Shown: positions 1 to 12,841 of the stretch, in pieces
Layout: every line of letters starts with the position of its first letter
How positions within the stretch are numbered: position 1 is the stretch's first letter
DNA from: Acanthaster planci
Taxonomy: Eukaryota > Echinodermata > Asteroidea > Valvatida > Acanthasteridae
Reading direction: 5' to 3'
DNA: 64,000 nt
NCBI RefSeq assembly: GCF_001949145.1
Contig: NW_019091358.1
Location: 3,946,887 to 4,010,886, forward strand
Translations under genes and position numbers: made by a program
Notes under the pieces: generated by a model
Seen by the model: the letters and a program-made list of their open reading frames with translations, nothing else
Databases searched by the model: none
Told to the model about the DNA's origin: nothing

Positions 1-1387
1 ATCTCTGTGCAGCATGGATATCTTAATTCACAGAGTCAAAATTTATTAGGGTTCCGTTTGTTGAAAACTGCATTTGTTCAAGACAAAAACTGTACAGTCT
101 GAATGGTGTTAGTAGTAGGTGTATTGTGTGTGTGCTTTTTTGTATGTATTGTACGTGTTGATTTGTTACTGTGGAATCTGGAAGTCATTATTAGATACTC
201 AACACCAGTGCCACTGAATTTCCATTTCAAGAGAATTTTCATTTCAGTGGACAAAATTATCAGAATTAAACTTTTTGTTTAAATAATTCCGTCTTATCTG
301 AGCCAAATCTGATTGCATCTATTCAGTAGAATTACAAACAAAAAAAGATATGAAGCCTTTTTTTTCTTGTCTTTTTTTTTCCATTTCTTGTCCACTCTTG
401 ATGAAATTTTTAAGATTGTTCACACTCTGTTAATGAAATGGAATTTCAGTGTGTCCTTATGACTCTAACTTTAGTAGACATGCCAAATTGCCCATAATCA
501 CATCAACCTTGTCTACAATCACATCAACCCTAACAGTTTTCAATCCTTTACCTGTTGGAAGATTAGGACTATAACAATTAATTGGCATAAATGCAACAAA
601 CCTGCCTTTGCTGAATGCATGCAACTCACTGCAGTCAACTGCCAGCCATTCATTGCCATAATGTATTTCATGGTAATTAGATCACTGTAACATCAACATT
701 AAGACTTGTCTACAAAGGACCAGAATCCATTTGATACCTGCTCAGTCCAGTTATAACTCAAACTCAGATTTCTGTGGGATAGCTCCATTGGCTACCAGGG
801 CCTTAATGTGCAACTGCCTACTTTTCGATCATTCTGCTCTCACCAAAGGAATAAAACATGGCTTATTTCAGAAGAAAATTCATTCAATTCGATAACAGCC
901 CTTACAAATTTTTTTTCTAATATTGTCAGAAATGGTAGAATCTGTAGTGGTCTTCTGGTTCTTTATAGACAGGTACACTGCCATGATTAGATGAAAACAT
1001 GATTTGCTGCTAATAATTGCATATATATGTCATGTACATCCATACATGACACACCTGTACATGCATTCATCTTCTGTAATTGCAGTGACAAGGAGGAAAC
1101 ATGTTGTATATTACTGTTAGATTTCTATTTTTTCATCCAATTTTACTTCTAGTTACTGTGTCAGTGAAGAACACAGAACAGGCATAAATCCAACTGTAGA
1201 GGACTGGAACATTCAGAAGCACATCCAATTGAACAAACCCTCTCTCTCCATTTTCATTGTTTTTGGGGTGGCTTTTTGGGGTGGGTGTTTGTTCAGTTTT
1301 ATTACAGTTACGCAAACCAGATACCAAAGTCTGGTAATGTCATGCATGTGATATTAAAGGCGCATTTCTTGGTTTCATTTGATGCAG
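1..1387. other. 5' flank / upstream intron of the dynein gene, no exon recognised
   Basis: This stretch lies 5' of the first dynein exon that can be seen. That exon starts inside a codon, so the region should be intron, but no convincing coding exon for the missing N terminus was found. It is AT-rich, with runs of T and several copies of an ACATGTAC-like motif. A relic of the TTAACCCTAAC hairpin family lies near 525-580. The small open frames here show no conserved protein pattern and are treated as chance. Confidence 0.6.
525..580. repeat. Relic of the TTAACCCTAAC hairpin family
   Basis: Contains CAACCCTAACAGTTTTCAATCC followed shortly by TTTACCTGTTGGAAGATTAGGAC, closely resembling the 59-bp element at 3811-3869 (same CAATCC...ACCTGTTG core). 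The right end is eroded. Called by similarity within the window only. Confidence 0.4.
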
Positions 1388-4300
1388 CTGTTAGTGACCA
1401 GGCCATTAGTGAGGCTGGGGAGGAAAAGAAGGACGAAGAAGGCGAGGAGAAAGCAGAGGTAAGGCACCGTGGGATGAGCAGCTGGTGGCACCAGGCATTT
1501 ACTTCCCGTACTTCAATTATTAAGTTAACAAAGAAAAAACTACAGGAATGTCAACAACCTCTTTTACTCCCCCTACCACAATAAAGGTTACACCAATGCA
1601 CACACACTCATTTCAAAGTTTACGGCTTTTCCAATTTCTTGCAGGGGGATGAAGGCGCTGAGAAAAGGGATGAGGAGAGCACCCCAGCCCCTCCCAAGGG
1701 ATCGGACAAGAAGTTGACCAACCAGTTCAACTTCAGCGAGAGGGCTTCTCAGACTTACAACAATCCATACAGAGTGAGTTGCTCACTTAATCACCGATGT
1801 TCCTGTGTGTATTACCGTTGGTTGACAGGGATTAACCCTCCTATGCAACAATACATTCTTGACACAGTTGTCATATCAGTCAAAATCAGTCAAATTTCCC
1901 ATATGTGTCTGTCTACTGGGGCAAATCAAGTGGAAGGAATTTTTGACGGTTACAGCGGGAGGGTTATTAGTTGCTGTGCACTGCAATAATTAGCGAGCAA
2001 TCCAGTGCATCGTACTGGCCTTTGCCATTTAGAACATTTTTGAGAACAGAAATTACATAGAGCTTATCATAAATATGTTGCTTTCTCTCAACTCTTTGTC
2101 CATCTACCAATGATAGGCTTTTCACTTCTGTTCACATGTACTAAATGAGTCGTCCTTCATGCTTTCGCGTGTGTTAACAGTAGTAAGGGTCAAGCAGTGG
2201 TAAGTGGACAGTAGTGCAACTACAGGAGGACACAGGTGCACTCCAGGGGAAGTCTGTGCCGTGCTGTGACCCCCTTCCATTTGAATTTGAATGCACACAA
2301 CCTAATGTGCAAGCCACAGTTAATTTACTTTCAGTACGCCCTTTCAAAAATGGGTACACCCCCGAGTGTCTCTCAGTTAGTCCCCCCTAGTTACGCAACT
2401 GAGTGGAAATATGCTTACATTTATTGATGTATCTACTGTTTTTATCTTTGACATCTCAGGAGCGAGCCACCCAGACTGAGCCACCACCCAGAGCCAGTTT
2501 CTCTGCCACTGGCAACCAGTGGGAGATCTATGACGCTTACAAGGAGGATCAAGAAAAACAGGTGTGCTCATGTTACAAGTCCTATTCAGTTAAAATAGTA
2601 TTATCTTACGAAGTTGCAATCATTAAAACCTTTAATGTTAAAGATGTCATTAACATTAATTTAAATGCTATTGCATTTGTCCATTTTGTGAGAGTTTTCT
2701 TTTCCACACCTTCCTCGCTCAAGAAAATTTGTATTCTTGCATACTATTCATTTGACAAATCAAAATTATAAATCACTCAAAAAAGTCCATAACCATGCTG
2801 TGTCATAGTGATTGTAATAAGGAAATAAAGATTATTAAATCATAACCACTATCAAAACTGCTCAGTTTCTGTAACCTTAACACACCTCTTACTGGTTCTT
2901 AATCCTGGTTGGCTGAAACGTGGTCATGTGTGGTGTACGTATATAAAATTTGCATTGACATGAGCTAAAGCATGTCAAGACATCGTGCATATATAATTGC
3001 TGAAGTATATTATAATTTGGACTGAAATGTATTATAGAAGCACACAAGAACTTGACTAATTTGGTCACATGCACATTGGACCAGAAGAGAGTCCTATTTC
3101 CCTTGGCCTTTAGCCCTAGGAAAGATGACCCTCTTCTGGTCACTCACAGTCCCTTAAGGGGGTATAGATTTGCTCCAGTGACAATATTCCACATATGTGT
3201 ATCAAAGAATCAGTTTTTATCCTTCAAGCCAGCACCTTTTTTTTTACTACCTGCACATACTTTTGTAATAATCTAAACCATGACGTATATATATTGCCAT
3301 CCTTTTTTTTATTTGGTCCCTTGCGTCTTCTGCATCTGCTTGCCTCTCATCACAAACCATGGCTGAACCATGGCTCTTCAACGTTGGCATCGGGCTGTGC
3401 TTGATTTTTTGGATTGCACCGGGAATGTGTAGGCCGAGGTTGGAATGATATGACGAATGAATTCCTTTTGTTCAGTTTGCTGTGATTGCTTTGCTTTATG
3501 CTTTTTAGATTAGTTGCAGTTCTTGAAGTTCAAAAGCTTTGAACAACATATCTAGAACCTTTTTTACTCAAGTTTTTGCTTCCATTTGTTGTCAGTGCTT
3601 TGCTCTCTTTTCAATATTTTCTTTCTTTTTTTTCTCTGTGTTGCTGACAAGCTTTCATCTTTTTGAAATCAACTGTGCCATCATAAAATGAAAATGGTTT
3701 AATTAGAGCTTAATGAGTCATATCAAACTCATGCTGTTACATGTACGTGTGAGTCTGCACTTAAAGTGAATGCATCTTTTTACATTTTTTCTGCAAAGCA
3801 AGCTGTTTGATTAACCCTAACCCTCCTCAATCCTTCACCTGTTGATGGACTGAGTAGTGTTAGGGTTAAAGTTTCACTCTAATCTCCTTTGTGCCAACTT
3901 TAGTGTTTTAAAAATACTTTTGTAATTGATTTGCAAACTTCACAAATTGGGTTTGTTTCAAAAGCAAGCTTTACATTGCTTGTTTGCATGTGCAGTGTTT
4001 TTATTTGCCCGTAGAAATTCCAAGTAACAGATGATATGGGGGAGTGAATGATTGAGTGTATCCATTTGCAGGTGGTTTCCATAAAGTGTGTCATTGCACC
4101 CAGACTTCTCACCATGGTTCAAGTTATCTCTATCCAACTGCATCAGCTCACCCAATCATTTGCCTTCACTCGCGCATATCCTCTGTGAGTCTCAACACCT
4201 TGTTAATTTGTTTGTAAACACTGGATTTCTTTTAGGAGAAAGCCAAGGAAAAGAAGCAAACCTTAAGCAAGAAGGAGGAGGGTACCGTCAAGAAGAAGCT

Positions 4301-7300
4301 GACTGCCATGGAGACGCAGACGGACGACATCTCCCGCATCAGCCATGCCGCTAAGATTGTTGAACGCATGGTCAACCAGAACACCTTTGATGACGTCTCC
4401 CAGGGTCAGCTTGTATTCTCATTTCCTTCTACTCGCACATTTCGTACCAGAATCTATGGATTGAATGCTAAAATGTATTAATTTACACAATAGTTTACCA
4501 TAAAAACCCACTAAGAACATACCTAGGCATTGACCAGTCGAAGCCTCAAGCCTAATTTGCCACATATTATAACCAAGATACACAGCTTTTCCTGTGAAAA
4601 AATCAGTTTCAATAGTACACTTTCAAATCTTGCATACTTTCCTGTTGAGTAAATACCGGCACTTTGTGAGATATCTTAGCCTTTTAGGGGGTGCTATAAT
4701 GCAAGTGCTTAACACTTAGTGATACTTATTAGGCAATCATCTTCTTGGATAAGCTGGTATCTTACTTTTCAACTCCCCACATGGGGCATTACGTATCAGA
4801 AGATGCTGTACAAAGTCTTGCATAGCATCGAATCACCAGATTTGTTTGTCTGACTTTTTAATTTATAATTGTGTACTGACAGCTTATAACTGTTCAATTC
4901 ACCTGTCTTTAGACTTCAAGTACTGGGAGGATGTCTCGGATGAGTACCGTGATTCAGAAGGTACCTTGCTGCCGCTGTGGAAGTTTGGCTATGATAAAGC
5001 CAAGAGACTGGCCATCACGTCATTGTGCTGGAACCCCAAATACAGGGATCTGTTTGTGGTCACCCATGGTTCCTGTAAGTACATTAGTTGCATTCTTAAA
5101 TTTCATTTCAGTTTTTATTAAAGGTTTTATTAAACTGATGATGGGGCCAACGTCAGTGTGGGTGCGTTAATCTGTCAGGTACATTACAGAACTTGAATTG
5201 CAGAAAGCATTGTATAAAGGCGCATTAAACTTCTGAGTGTGTAACCCTCTAAACTTATCAAGTTTCACGTCCCACTTACGCCCACATTTGCAGTGTACTC
5301 TGGTATGTTTATCAGAACCCTTCTCAGTCTTAAGTATGGTAAACTCAAGGCAAGCAGTGAGATCCACTGCACTCCATGTGTGCTTCATCTATCTTTTCAA
5401 AACCCATTGCAAACGTCTTTATAAAAAAAGGATGGCCTCACACCACCTTTGACTCGCAGGGTTTATACCTGTAGGTGAGATTGGTGCTGTTTGAATTCAA
5501 CAATAAACAAGATAAACATGCACTCGTATAGCTCTCGTGTGAAAATGCAGATGATTTCATGAAGCAGTCCCGAGGCATGCTCCTGTGCTACACCCTCAAG
5601 AACCCCTCCTACCCAGAGCACATCTACCCTACCACCAGTGGCGTCATGTGCGTGGATGTCCACCCAGAGCATCCTTACCTTGTGGCTGTGGGGTTCTACG
5701 ATGGCTCGGTTGCTGTGTACAACGTGACGGACAAGGAGAACAAACCCATATACCAGAGCACCGCGAAGACAGGCAAGCACACAGATCCAGTATGGCAGGT
5801 GAGTCTGCTTAGTAGGTATTGAAAAGTATCTAAACATCATGAAACTTTGTTGTCCTAATTTTATTGATAATACTACAAGTGTTTACATTGTACATTTTCA
5901 AATATCTGATCATTGCACTTTACTACAAAAAATACACTGTGCACACAAAATTTACAAAGAACACTAAAGGGAAACTTTAAGAAGATATCAACCGAACAGG
6001 CATGTTTCGAGGAGGAGCAAATGTTATGGTTGAAAGGCTAGTCCACAGTCTAGGGGCCAAGAACGAGAATGACCTCACAGCGTCTGTGGCTGAACGTAGA
6101 CCCTGTCTAGATGATTTGCAAAGTGACATGCTGTCTGAGGTGACAGAGGACAATCTAATCAGAACAGTGCTTACGTTCTTCTGTCCTCTGTGTGGCTTGT
6201 AGGTGGCTTGGCAGAAGGATGACCTAGACAACAACCTCAACTTCTTCTCTGTATCATCCGATGGCCGGGTGGTGGCTTGGACTCTCGTCAAGGTTAGTTG
6301 ATAAACTCCAGAATTACCTTACAATTTGCATTTGAGATTGATTTTCTTTTCATGTTGATTTTTGCCTTTTCAATCGTTTGACAGTTTCCTACTTTTTTTT
6401 GTCAGAATGAATTAACATACACAGATGTGATCCAACTGAAACTAGATGAAGCACCCCAAGAAGGACCAGAAGGAACACAGCTGACACCGTTGGGTAAGTT
6501 GATCGTTAAGAATCTCTAGCAAGTCACAGATATACCAGGAAACCAACTGTGAATTGTCGTTATTTTTAATCTTTTTTTTTCAGTATGACTTACATACATA
6601 GTCCAGTTGAAGTTCCATAATTACAGGTCAAGCTTATAAAATTCTGCTAGTCCTTCGTTGTTTAGCATTTCTGACTTGTTTTTTGATGATAAACAAAAAT
6701 GCTAATAAAAGACTAGCATTGTGCCAAATCCATCACAAACACAAGTACAAGATACTTCCTAGAGATAAAAGATATCAAGGCATTAATGGAAAATAGGTTT
6801 TACTGTCTTTTGGCCAGAATGTGCACTGCCATCATTACTTTCAAGTTTTGTTAGCTCCCATGAGATTGATACAGTTTGCAAGAGTGCCAACATTTGTCAC
6901 AATGAAAACCTACATTCAGATAAAAATCAATCCCAACGCCAAGCTTCAGGTGGTCTTGTAGTCATACTGTTTTATGAATACAAGTACTGGGAGTTTACAA
7001 GTGAGTTGAAGTGCCTAGGGGGCCATTGGAAGAGTGTAGCCACAAGTAGATTGACCAGCTTTACCCTCTCCCACTCCCTCCTGGCTCCCTCTTCAGGCTG
7101 TGGTACCTGCTTTGACTTCCACAAGCAGACCGACTACCTGTTCCTGGTGGGCACCGAGGAGGGCAAGATCCACAAGTGCTCCAAGGCCTACTCCAGCCAG
7201 TTCCTGGACACCTTTGACGCCCACCACATGGCCGTCTACAAGGTCCACTGGAACTACTACCACCCAAAGATCTTCATCTCCTGCAGCGCGGACTGGACCG

Positions 7301-10300
7301 TCAAGATCTGGGACCACTCCTACAGGTCAGTGCTACTGTCCCTGATTTCTTTGGGATGTTATACCCCTAGGGTGTATGTCAAATCATATTGGAATCTAAG
7401 GGGTGAGGACTGTTAGGGTTAATAATGGTTTCTTTTGAAGTGCTGTCCAAAGAAATTTATCTCAGGGTTCTGTACAATCCACTAAAACAGTAAATACTAC
7501 TGAACGAACGATTGTAGGGTATTTCAGCTACATGCAATCACTAAAAAAAATACATCTAAAAGCATTTGCAAGTGATTGAAAATATTGCAATAATTTGACA
7601 AAATCAAGTTTACAAGATATTTCATCTGTTTTGTTCTCTTTCCTCCGAGAAATTTTCATGAGTTTGAGATATACAAAGTGAAGAGGGTGTCTCACAGTAC
7701 ATTTCTGTTCAGAGTTGGATAGTTAATACAGTCCCCTTCAGTGAGATGACTAATGGGTTTTTCAGAACCAAGTAAATTTCCCATACTCTAGGTAATTAGG
7801 CATTGTCTTATGTCTGTTATCAAATTTGGCTTATTTCTAGTTGTAAACCCTGCAGTAAGTTGTTTCACTGTACTTCATGCATTTCACCTTCTCACAAGAT
7901 TGCAGTTAATTACTAGTCATTGCAGCCGATCCGGCACAGACAACAACATTTTGATTTTGTTGCTGTTTCAAACTCACCAGTGTTATTGTTTGATCCCGGA
8001 GACTTTGATGACTTTCACTTGCAACTTCATTTTTTCCCCCAGGAATGGAGCCATGTTCACCTTTGACCTGGGTAGCTCTGTAGGTGACGTAGCCTGGGCC
8101 CCTTACTCCTCCACTGTCTTTGCAGCAGTCACAGCTGATGGAAAGGTAAGTATCATGAAAAACAGATCCCTGTCAATACAACAGGACATTACACACACTT
8201 GGCGCAGAGCACCATGCACGCAACCAACAACTGATAGTAAAGTTTGACCTCATCTGTGACTTGGTTTGATCATTACATAAATTCAGTCACCATGCCGAGC
8301 TGCAAAGGTTTTAAAAGGGTCATTTTGATAAATCCATAATGTGTTTCAGTGCTTTTGTTTACTTTGCAAATGTCTTCTCACTTCAGTTCTCGGAATTTCA
8401 AAATGAGTCACCTTGTTTGTGTGATTTTTTTTTTGGGTCAAAGGTGCACGTGTTTGACCTGAACATCAACAAGTACGAGCCAATCTGTGAACAGGCTGTC
8501 GTGCAGAAGAAAAAGACCAAGCTTACCCACATAACCTTCAACCCCAACCATCCCATCATCCTGGTCGGTGATGACAGGTACAAGCTTAATCTCCTGGAGT
8601 GATAGTTTATGTTTTGGACAAGGCACACACGTACCTCACTGTGGTGGGAGAGGGATCTAGAGGCTGAAAAGCCAGCTGGCACATCAGTGCCATTACCTGG
8701 AGCACCTGGGTGGGTGTTGGGCGCAGAGCACACACAGGCTTCTGGGTTCAAGGCACACACAGACCTAATTGACTGGTGCATTATAGACAAACATTACCCC
8801 TGTGCACAAGGTGCATCAATCCCATGGAATGCAACAGAGTACTCTCTCTAGTTCACATGTGAATGGACCTGCATATCTTGGAATTTTGTATCTAGGTCCC
8901 ACTTCTATTTTCTTTAAACGTATTAATTTCATGGGTCAAGACAACCAACCTGATAGCTTTTTCTCTACCTTTTGTGGCTTTGAATTATTTACCATTAACA
9001 TTTTACATTAATTTCAGGGGCTACGTGACTAGCCTGAAGCTGTCGCCAAACCTGAGGAAAGTTCCAAAGGTAGGGTCATTCTAATAAATTGAAAAATTTC
9101 CCTCCAGACGTTCTACGGTCAAATAATAGTGTCAATATCCCTGTAATGTTTACAATCAAACTTGCAACATTTCTTGTAATTGTGGTGATAAATCTTGTCT
9201 TTCCAAAGAAAAAGCAGGGGCTTAACTACGTGGGGGCATGTGCTTTGCCCCCCCAGCAGATGCCTGTGGCCCCCCGGGTAACCCCTGCTTTAAATCTTTG
9301 AATAATGTCCGTTGTAATGCAGCTGCAGCTTATTTTCTTGTGGTGTTCCCTTGAAAAAATGTGTGTACCCCCAGATGCCCTTCTAGAAATTTAGCCCCGA
9401 TTATGCCACTCAGAAATAGCCTCGAAAAGTCTAGAAAATTTGGCAAATGAAATTGTCATCAAATTGTTTTGAAAAATGTTGGCTTTTTGTCAGATTACAA
9501 ATGTCAGCTGTACTGCATTTCCGACATGTTGGTACACTGGCTAATTTGCAAACCAGACTGTCATCCATCTTCAATCCTCGAGTCTCACAAACTGATATTT
9601 ATTCTTGTGTTAATTTTCAAGTATCAAAAGACATTGTCAAAGGATGTTTTTCTGTCAAGCATTACTACTTTCCAAAAAGATCTATGCTAAAATGGCAGGA
9701 AACTAATGATTTGTTACTTAAACAGTCAGGCTTCACTACATTCAAGTGTACATGTGGCGTTCCCATCGTAGTCAACAAATAAAACATGTGGCCTTAATTT
9801 TAACGTTCCGTTGCTTTCCTCCAAATCTGTGGACTTCTGTCAATGGACAATAGGTCATGAAAAAGTTGGACATGCAGATGACGATGCTTCAACAGGTATT
9901 ACCCACACACACACGAAACACGGTGGCACGCACATACCAGTGCACAATCATATTTGTAATGGTCCCCAGACTAAGGAGGTTAAATTGTGTATGCACAATT
10001 TGGAATTGACGGTGTTGTCGTCACTGAGCATTTTCATCACCCTACCTGGTCCTCTACTGATATTTCAAGTTCACTCTGACAAAGTAAAAATCACTTTAAA
10101 TCACTTTTAAAAAAATCACTAAAAATACACCTTATAAATGTTAAAGCAACACAGCTTTGGCACTTCAAAAGCCGTGTATTTTAAAATCACTCAAGTCACT
10201 TGTACGTTAAAACAAGCTGCCACAGTTTTGCCAAGTTCACTACCAAGCCAATTGTCATAAAGAAATTTATGTCCACACAATCACAAGCACCCACATTTGT

Positions 10301-11134
10301 GTCAGTCACACACTAAAGCATGTGGTAAGAGAGAGACATGTTTCTGATGGTAAGATTGTATCAACAGTACTTGTGTCATTGAGCACTTTAATCACAGATT
10401 GCACCACCATTACACGCAGGGAATGATTATGAGTACTGTATTCAGAATTCAGTATTTGTTCAGCAAAGGCTTTGTGACACCACAAGAAATTATCTTACCT
10501 CATTTTAAAGTGAAAAATCAAACAAAGTGCTTTATATTCCAAGGATGTACAAAAGGCCACTTTAAAGTCAAGGAACTTCAAAACATGTAGGGAAAATGTA
10601 AACATGAGAACATCTAGGTAAAATAAAATTTTATTTTTTTAATCGGGCTTGCTTTTTTCCCCTTGGATAAGCCAATTTCTTATATCATTTTTTGCTTCTC
10701 ATCTATACTGATATTAATTTTGAAAAAAAAATCCTGATTCCTAGTTTCATTCAAACTAAAAAATCCATGGGCTACAGAGAATGCATACAGAAGGTGCATC
10801 ATGGTCCACCGTGTTCATGAAGATGTTCAGAATGTACATACATGTACCTGTACTTGGTGCAGTGCTCTGGCTTCTATATGTAGGACTGTTCATTTTCTAC
10901 AACAGTGATATGGTCAGTTTCAGCTACATATACTTGCAAATCAGGATTGTAAGGAAGGAGTACATGTGTTCATTAGGGGTCATGAGAAAACAGTTGTTCT
11001 CATACAGAGTATTAATGTGAACCCCCCCACAGGACAAGAAAGGGGTGGAGCTACAACGAGGCCCAGAGCAGGAGATCGCCAAAATGGACAAACTGCTGGC
11101 ACTGGTGCGTGAACCCTCCAACAAGGACAACTGA
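1388..11134 (+). CDS. DNAI1: Axonemal dynein intermediate chain 1 (DNAI1 type), 5'-truncated by the window
   Basis: Intermediate chain of the ciliary/flagellar outer dynein arm; in this family it anchors the heavy chains to the doublet microtubule. Thirteen exons: 1388-1458, 1645-1773, 2460-2561, 4236-4404, 4913-5074, 5551-5798, 6203-6292, 6406-6493, 7097-7325, 8043-8145, 8444-8577, 9018-9069, 11033-11134. All introns are GT-AG and phases agree, giving 558 residues to a TGA stop. Human DNAI1 has about 699, so roughly 140 N-terminal residues are missing to the left. In order: an acidic Glu/Lys-rich segment, the diagnostic block [18 protein letters not shown], a second block with QTEPPPR and NQWEIYDAY, a Lys-rich linker, METQTDD, then [14 protein letters not shown] leading into a WD40 domain. 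WD-like units include [49 protein letters not shown] and [22 protein letters not shown]. The C terminus ([11 protein letters not shown]) matches the family end. DNAI2 is the nearest alternative but lacks these N-terminal blocks. Confidence 0.95.
1831..1970. repeat. Possible short inverted-repeat element in a dynein intron
   Basis: Begins ATTAACCCTCCTA and ends GGGAGGGTTATTAG, an imperfect inverted pair about 140 bp apart. The ends resemble the TTAACCCT-ended family seen elsewhere in the window. No target duplication was identified, so the call is weak. Confidence 0.3.
3811..3869. repeat. 59-bp hairpin element with TTAACCCTAAC ends
   Basis: In the dynein intron before exon 4236-4404. The left end TTAACCCTAAC and right end GTTAGGGTTAA are a perfect 11-bp inverted repeat. 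Inside, CTCAATCC faces GGACTGAG, pairing except for one position, so nearly the whole unit can fold into a hairpin. Related ends occur near 525-580, 7362-7421, 11532-11591 and 49504-49770, which points to a small non-autonomous transposon family. Confidence 0.6.
7362..7421. repeat. Dispersed 60-bp repeat, copy A
   Basis: Just inside the dynein intron after exon 7097-7325. About three quarters identical over 60 bp to 11532-11591, sharing GGGTGTATGT, AAATC.TATTG and the end GGACTGTTAGGGTTA. The end matches the terminal sequence of the TTAACCCTAAC family, so both copies are probably one end of a larger element. Confidence 0.5.
9070..11032 (+). other. Longest dynein intron, about 2 kb
   Basis: Last intron of the dynein gene, between the exon ending ...LRKVPK and the final exon. 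It carries a G/C-run element at about 9214-9413, a short CA repeat near 9901-9914 and AT-rich single-copy sequence. No exon or RNA gene is apparent. Confidence 0.7.
9214..9413. repeat. Degenerate element with GTGGCRTAAC-like end and C/G runs
   Basis: The left side reads GCAGGGGCTTAACTACGTGG and continues into G runs. The right side, on the opposite strand, reads CTGAGTGGCATAATCGGGG. This resembles other G/C-run elements in the window that end in a CAGTGRCGTAAC-like motif. No target duplication was seen. Confidence 0.4.
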
Positions 11135-11531
11135 GAAAAGAGCTTATGATCGCCTAGCAGCAGGCTAACTAACAAAAATGCCATGCTTGGCATGTCAAGC
11201 AGATACTTGACACACTGTCTTGCTGTACTTCTGATACTCCAGTGACTAAATGTACAATTTTAGATTATTGAACTAATGTGAGAGCACACTCATTCATTAC
11301 AAATTTTGTGGATGCCAGGTAAGCATTCCTAGAACATGAAAAAATTTGTTTATCCAGTAATAAAAAGAACTTTGACGAGGCCTCCATGCTTTTGCACATA
11401 TGTGAAATGACATTATTTCAAACATGAAGCTTTTCCAAATGGGACAAAGTAAGATTTCCATGGATTTTTTTTCCCATGGGTGCATTTATGTGGTTGTATT
11501 TATATTTATAGCAATGGCTATGTAAATGTGC

Positions 11532-11591
11532 TTACCCGAGGGTGTATGTAAAATCGTATTGAAATTGGAGGATTTGGGACTGTTAGGGTTA
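11532..11591. repeat. Dispersed 60-bp repeat, copy B
   Basis: Second copy of the 60-bp repeat at 7362-7421, lying in the 3' untranslated region of the dynein gene. It ends GGGACTGTTAGGGTTA, the same terminal sequence as the hairpin family. Confidence 0.5.
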
Positions 11592-12087
11592 TTGAACGAA
11601 ACTTTGCTATTAATTCAATTCAATTCTGTTGCTTTCAAGATAAACATGTACGTGTAAATCTTTGTACATGTACACTGTACATTCATTTATCACCCATGTT
11701 GCATATTTAAACATATACCTGTATGTACACTATTAAGTTCCCTGTTCATGTACTTTTATAATGGCTGTAAAACTGAGCAGTTGTCTGTCTCTATGACAAG
11801 AACTATTTTGGCAAGCAGTAATTCATCCGTCCACAAAATGTACATAATTATACATGTATATATTACAAAGAAACTTCAGCAGGGAAAAAACACAAGTTTC
11901 CAAGTTCATTGCAGTTTATTTCCACTTTTGACTGTTGCAAGACCAAATGTTTTAAACATTGGCTTTTTTTGTATTACCACGAATCTCTTGGTTACCTTTA
12001 TCATTAATTGCATAACAGTTTGTTTTAATGATGGAAATATAGACGTGATATTTACAGAAAACATCCAGTTGCAAATTCATGAAAGCC

Positions 12088-12093
12088 AATAAA
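12088..12093 (+). terminator. Likely polyadenylation signal of the dynein gene
   Basis: AATAAA followed within 30 bases by a GT-rich stretch (TTTGTGAGTGG, then GGTGTGTGACTTG), the usual arrangement for cleavage and polyadenylation. It implies a 3' untranslated region of about 950 bases. An earlier AATAAA at 11360-11365 has a weaker downstream context and could be an alternative site. Confidence 0.55.
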
Positions 12094-12841
12094 AAGTTTG
12101 TGAGTGGAACTGACGAACTGGTGTGTGACTTGCCTTTTTTTTTTGGCCTTTATAAATATTTGGGACTCTGCAGGAAAGAACCCAGCTAACTTTTCCAAAA
12201 TATTACTCGAGGAACACAAAGATAAAATTAGGACATGATTGTTTCTTGGAGTGATTTTTGAATCATTTGATCATGATAGGATGGCCCCATGTGAAATCCC
12301 CATAGGCAGGCCACGCAAGGGTTCCTGCAATATGCTTGCTGTGTGATTTTTTAATTTTAAGCTATTTCTCCCATGATTTCTGCAACCAAAATATCAGAAA
12401 AATGTGCAAAACTGTATTTCAAACAAAACTGAAACAATGTTCATCAGATGTACCAAGCAGCGGAGGCTCCTTTGGAAGTAATTGCGTATCACTGAACTCA
12501 TGAAGGACTACAAAATGCAAGCAATGCAGTCGCATCACTACCAATAAAATGAGCCCTCCCGACCAATATGGCTCTTTTCAACTGATGAGGGGGTGCGCTT
12601 CTGCTCGGGGTGAATAATCAGGAGTTACACAAGTGCACTTATACACTTGAGTGTAAATGAATTTTTATCCCGGTGAATAGTGAGCACTGGGCAGTATAGT
12701 GTAGTATGAGTTTCAGATTACACTTGACATGCATACAAGATACATGTATCAAACTGGTCCAATGCACAATTGCATTTTTAGCCAGCAATGTTTATAGACA
12801 AGTGAAAATACTCCACCGTACTGGCAACATTTGTTTTTCTC
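12094..12841. other. Convergent intergenic spacer between dynein and mTERF genes
   Basis: The 3' ends of the two genes face each other across this 750-bp stretch. It is AT-rich. A minus-strand ATTAAA at 12350-12355 could serve the mTERF transcript. No other gene or clear repeat was seen. Confidence 0.5.

Noticed and set aside
8605-8860. GGGTTCAAGGC and CACACA repeats after a dynein exon, SINE-like
   Set aside because: The B-box match is poor and no A box or tail is present.
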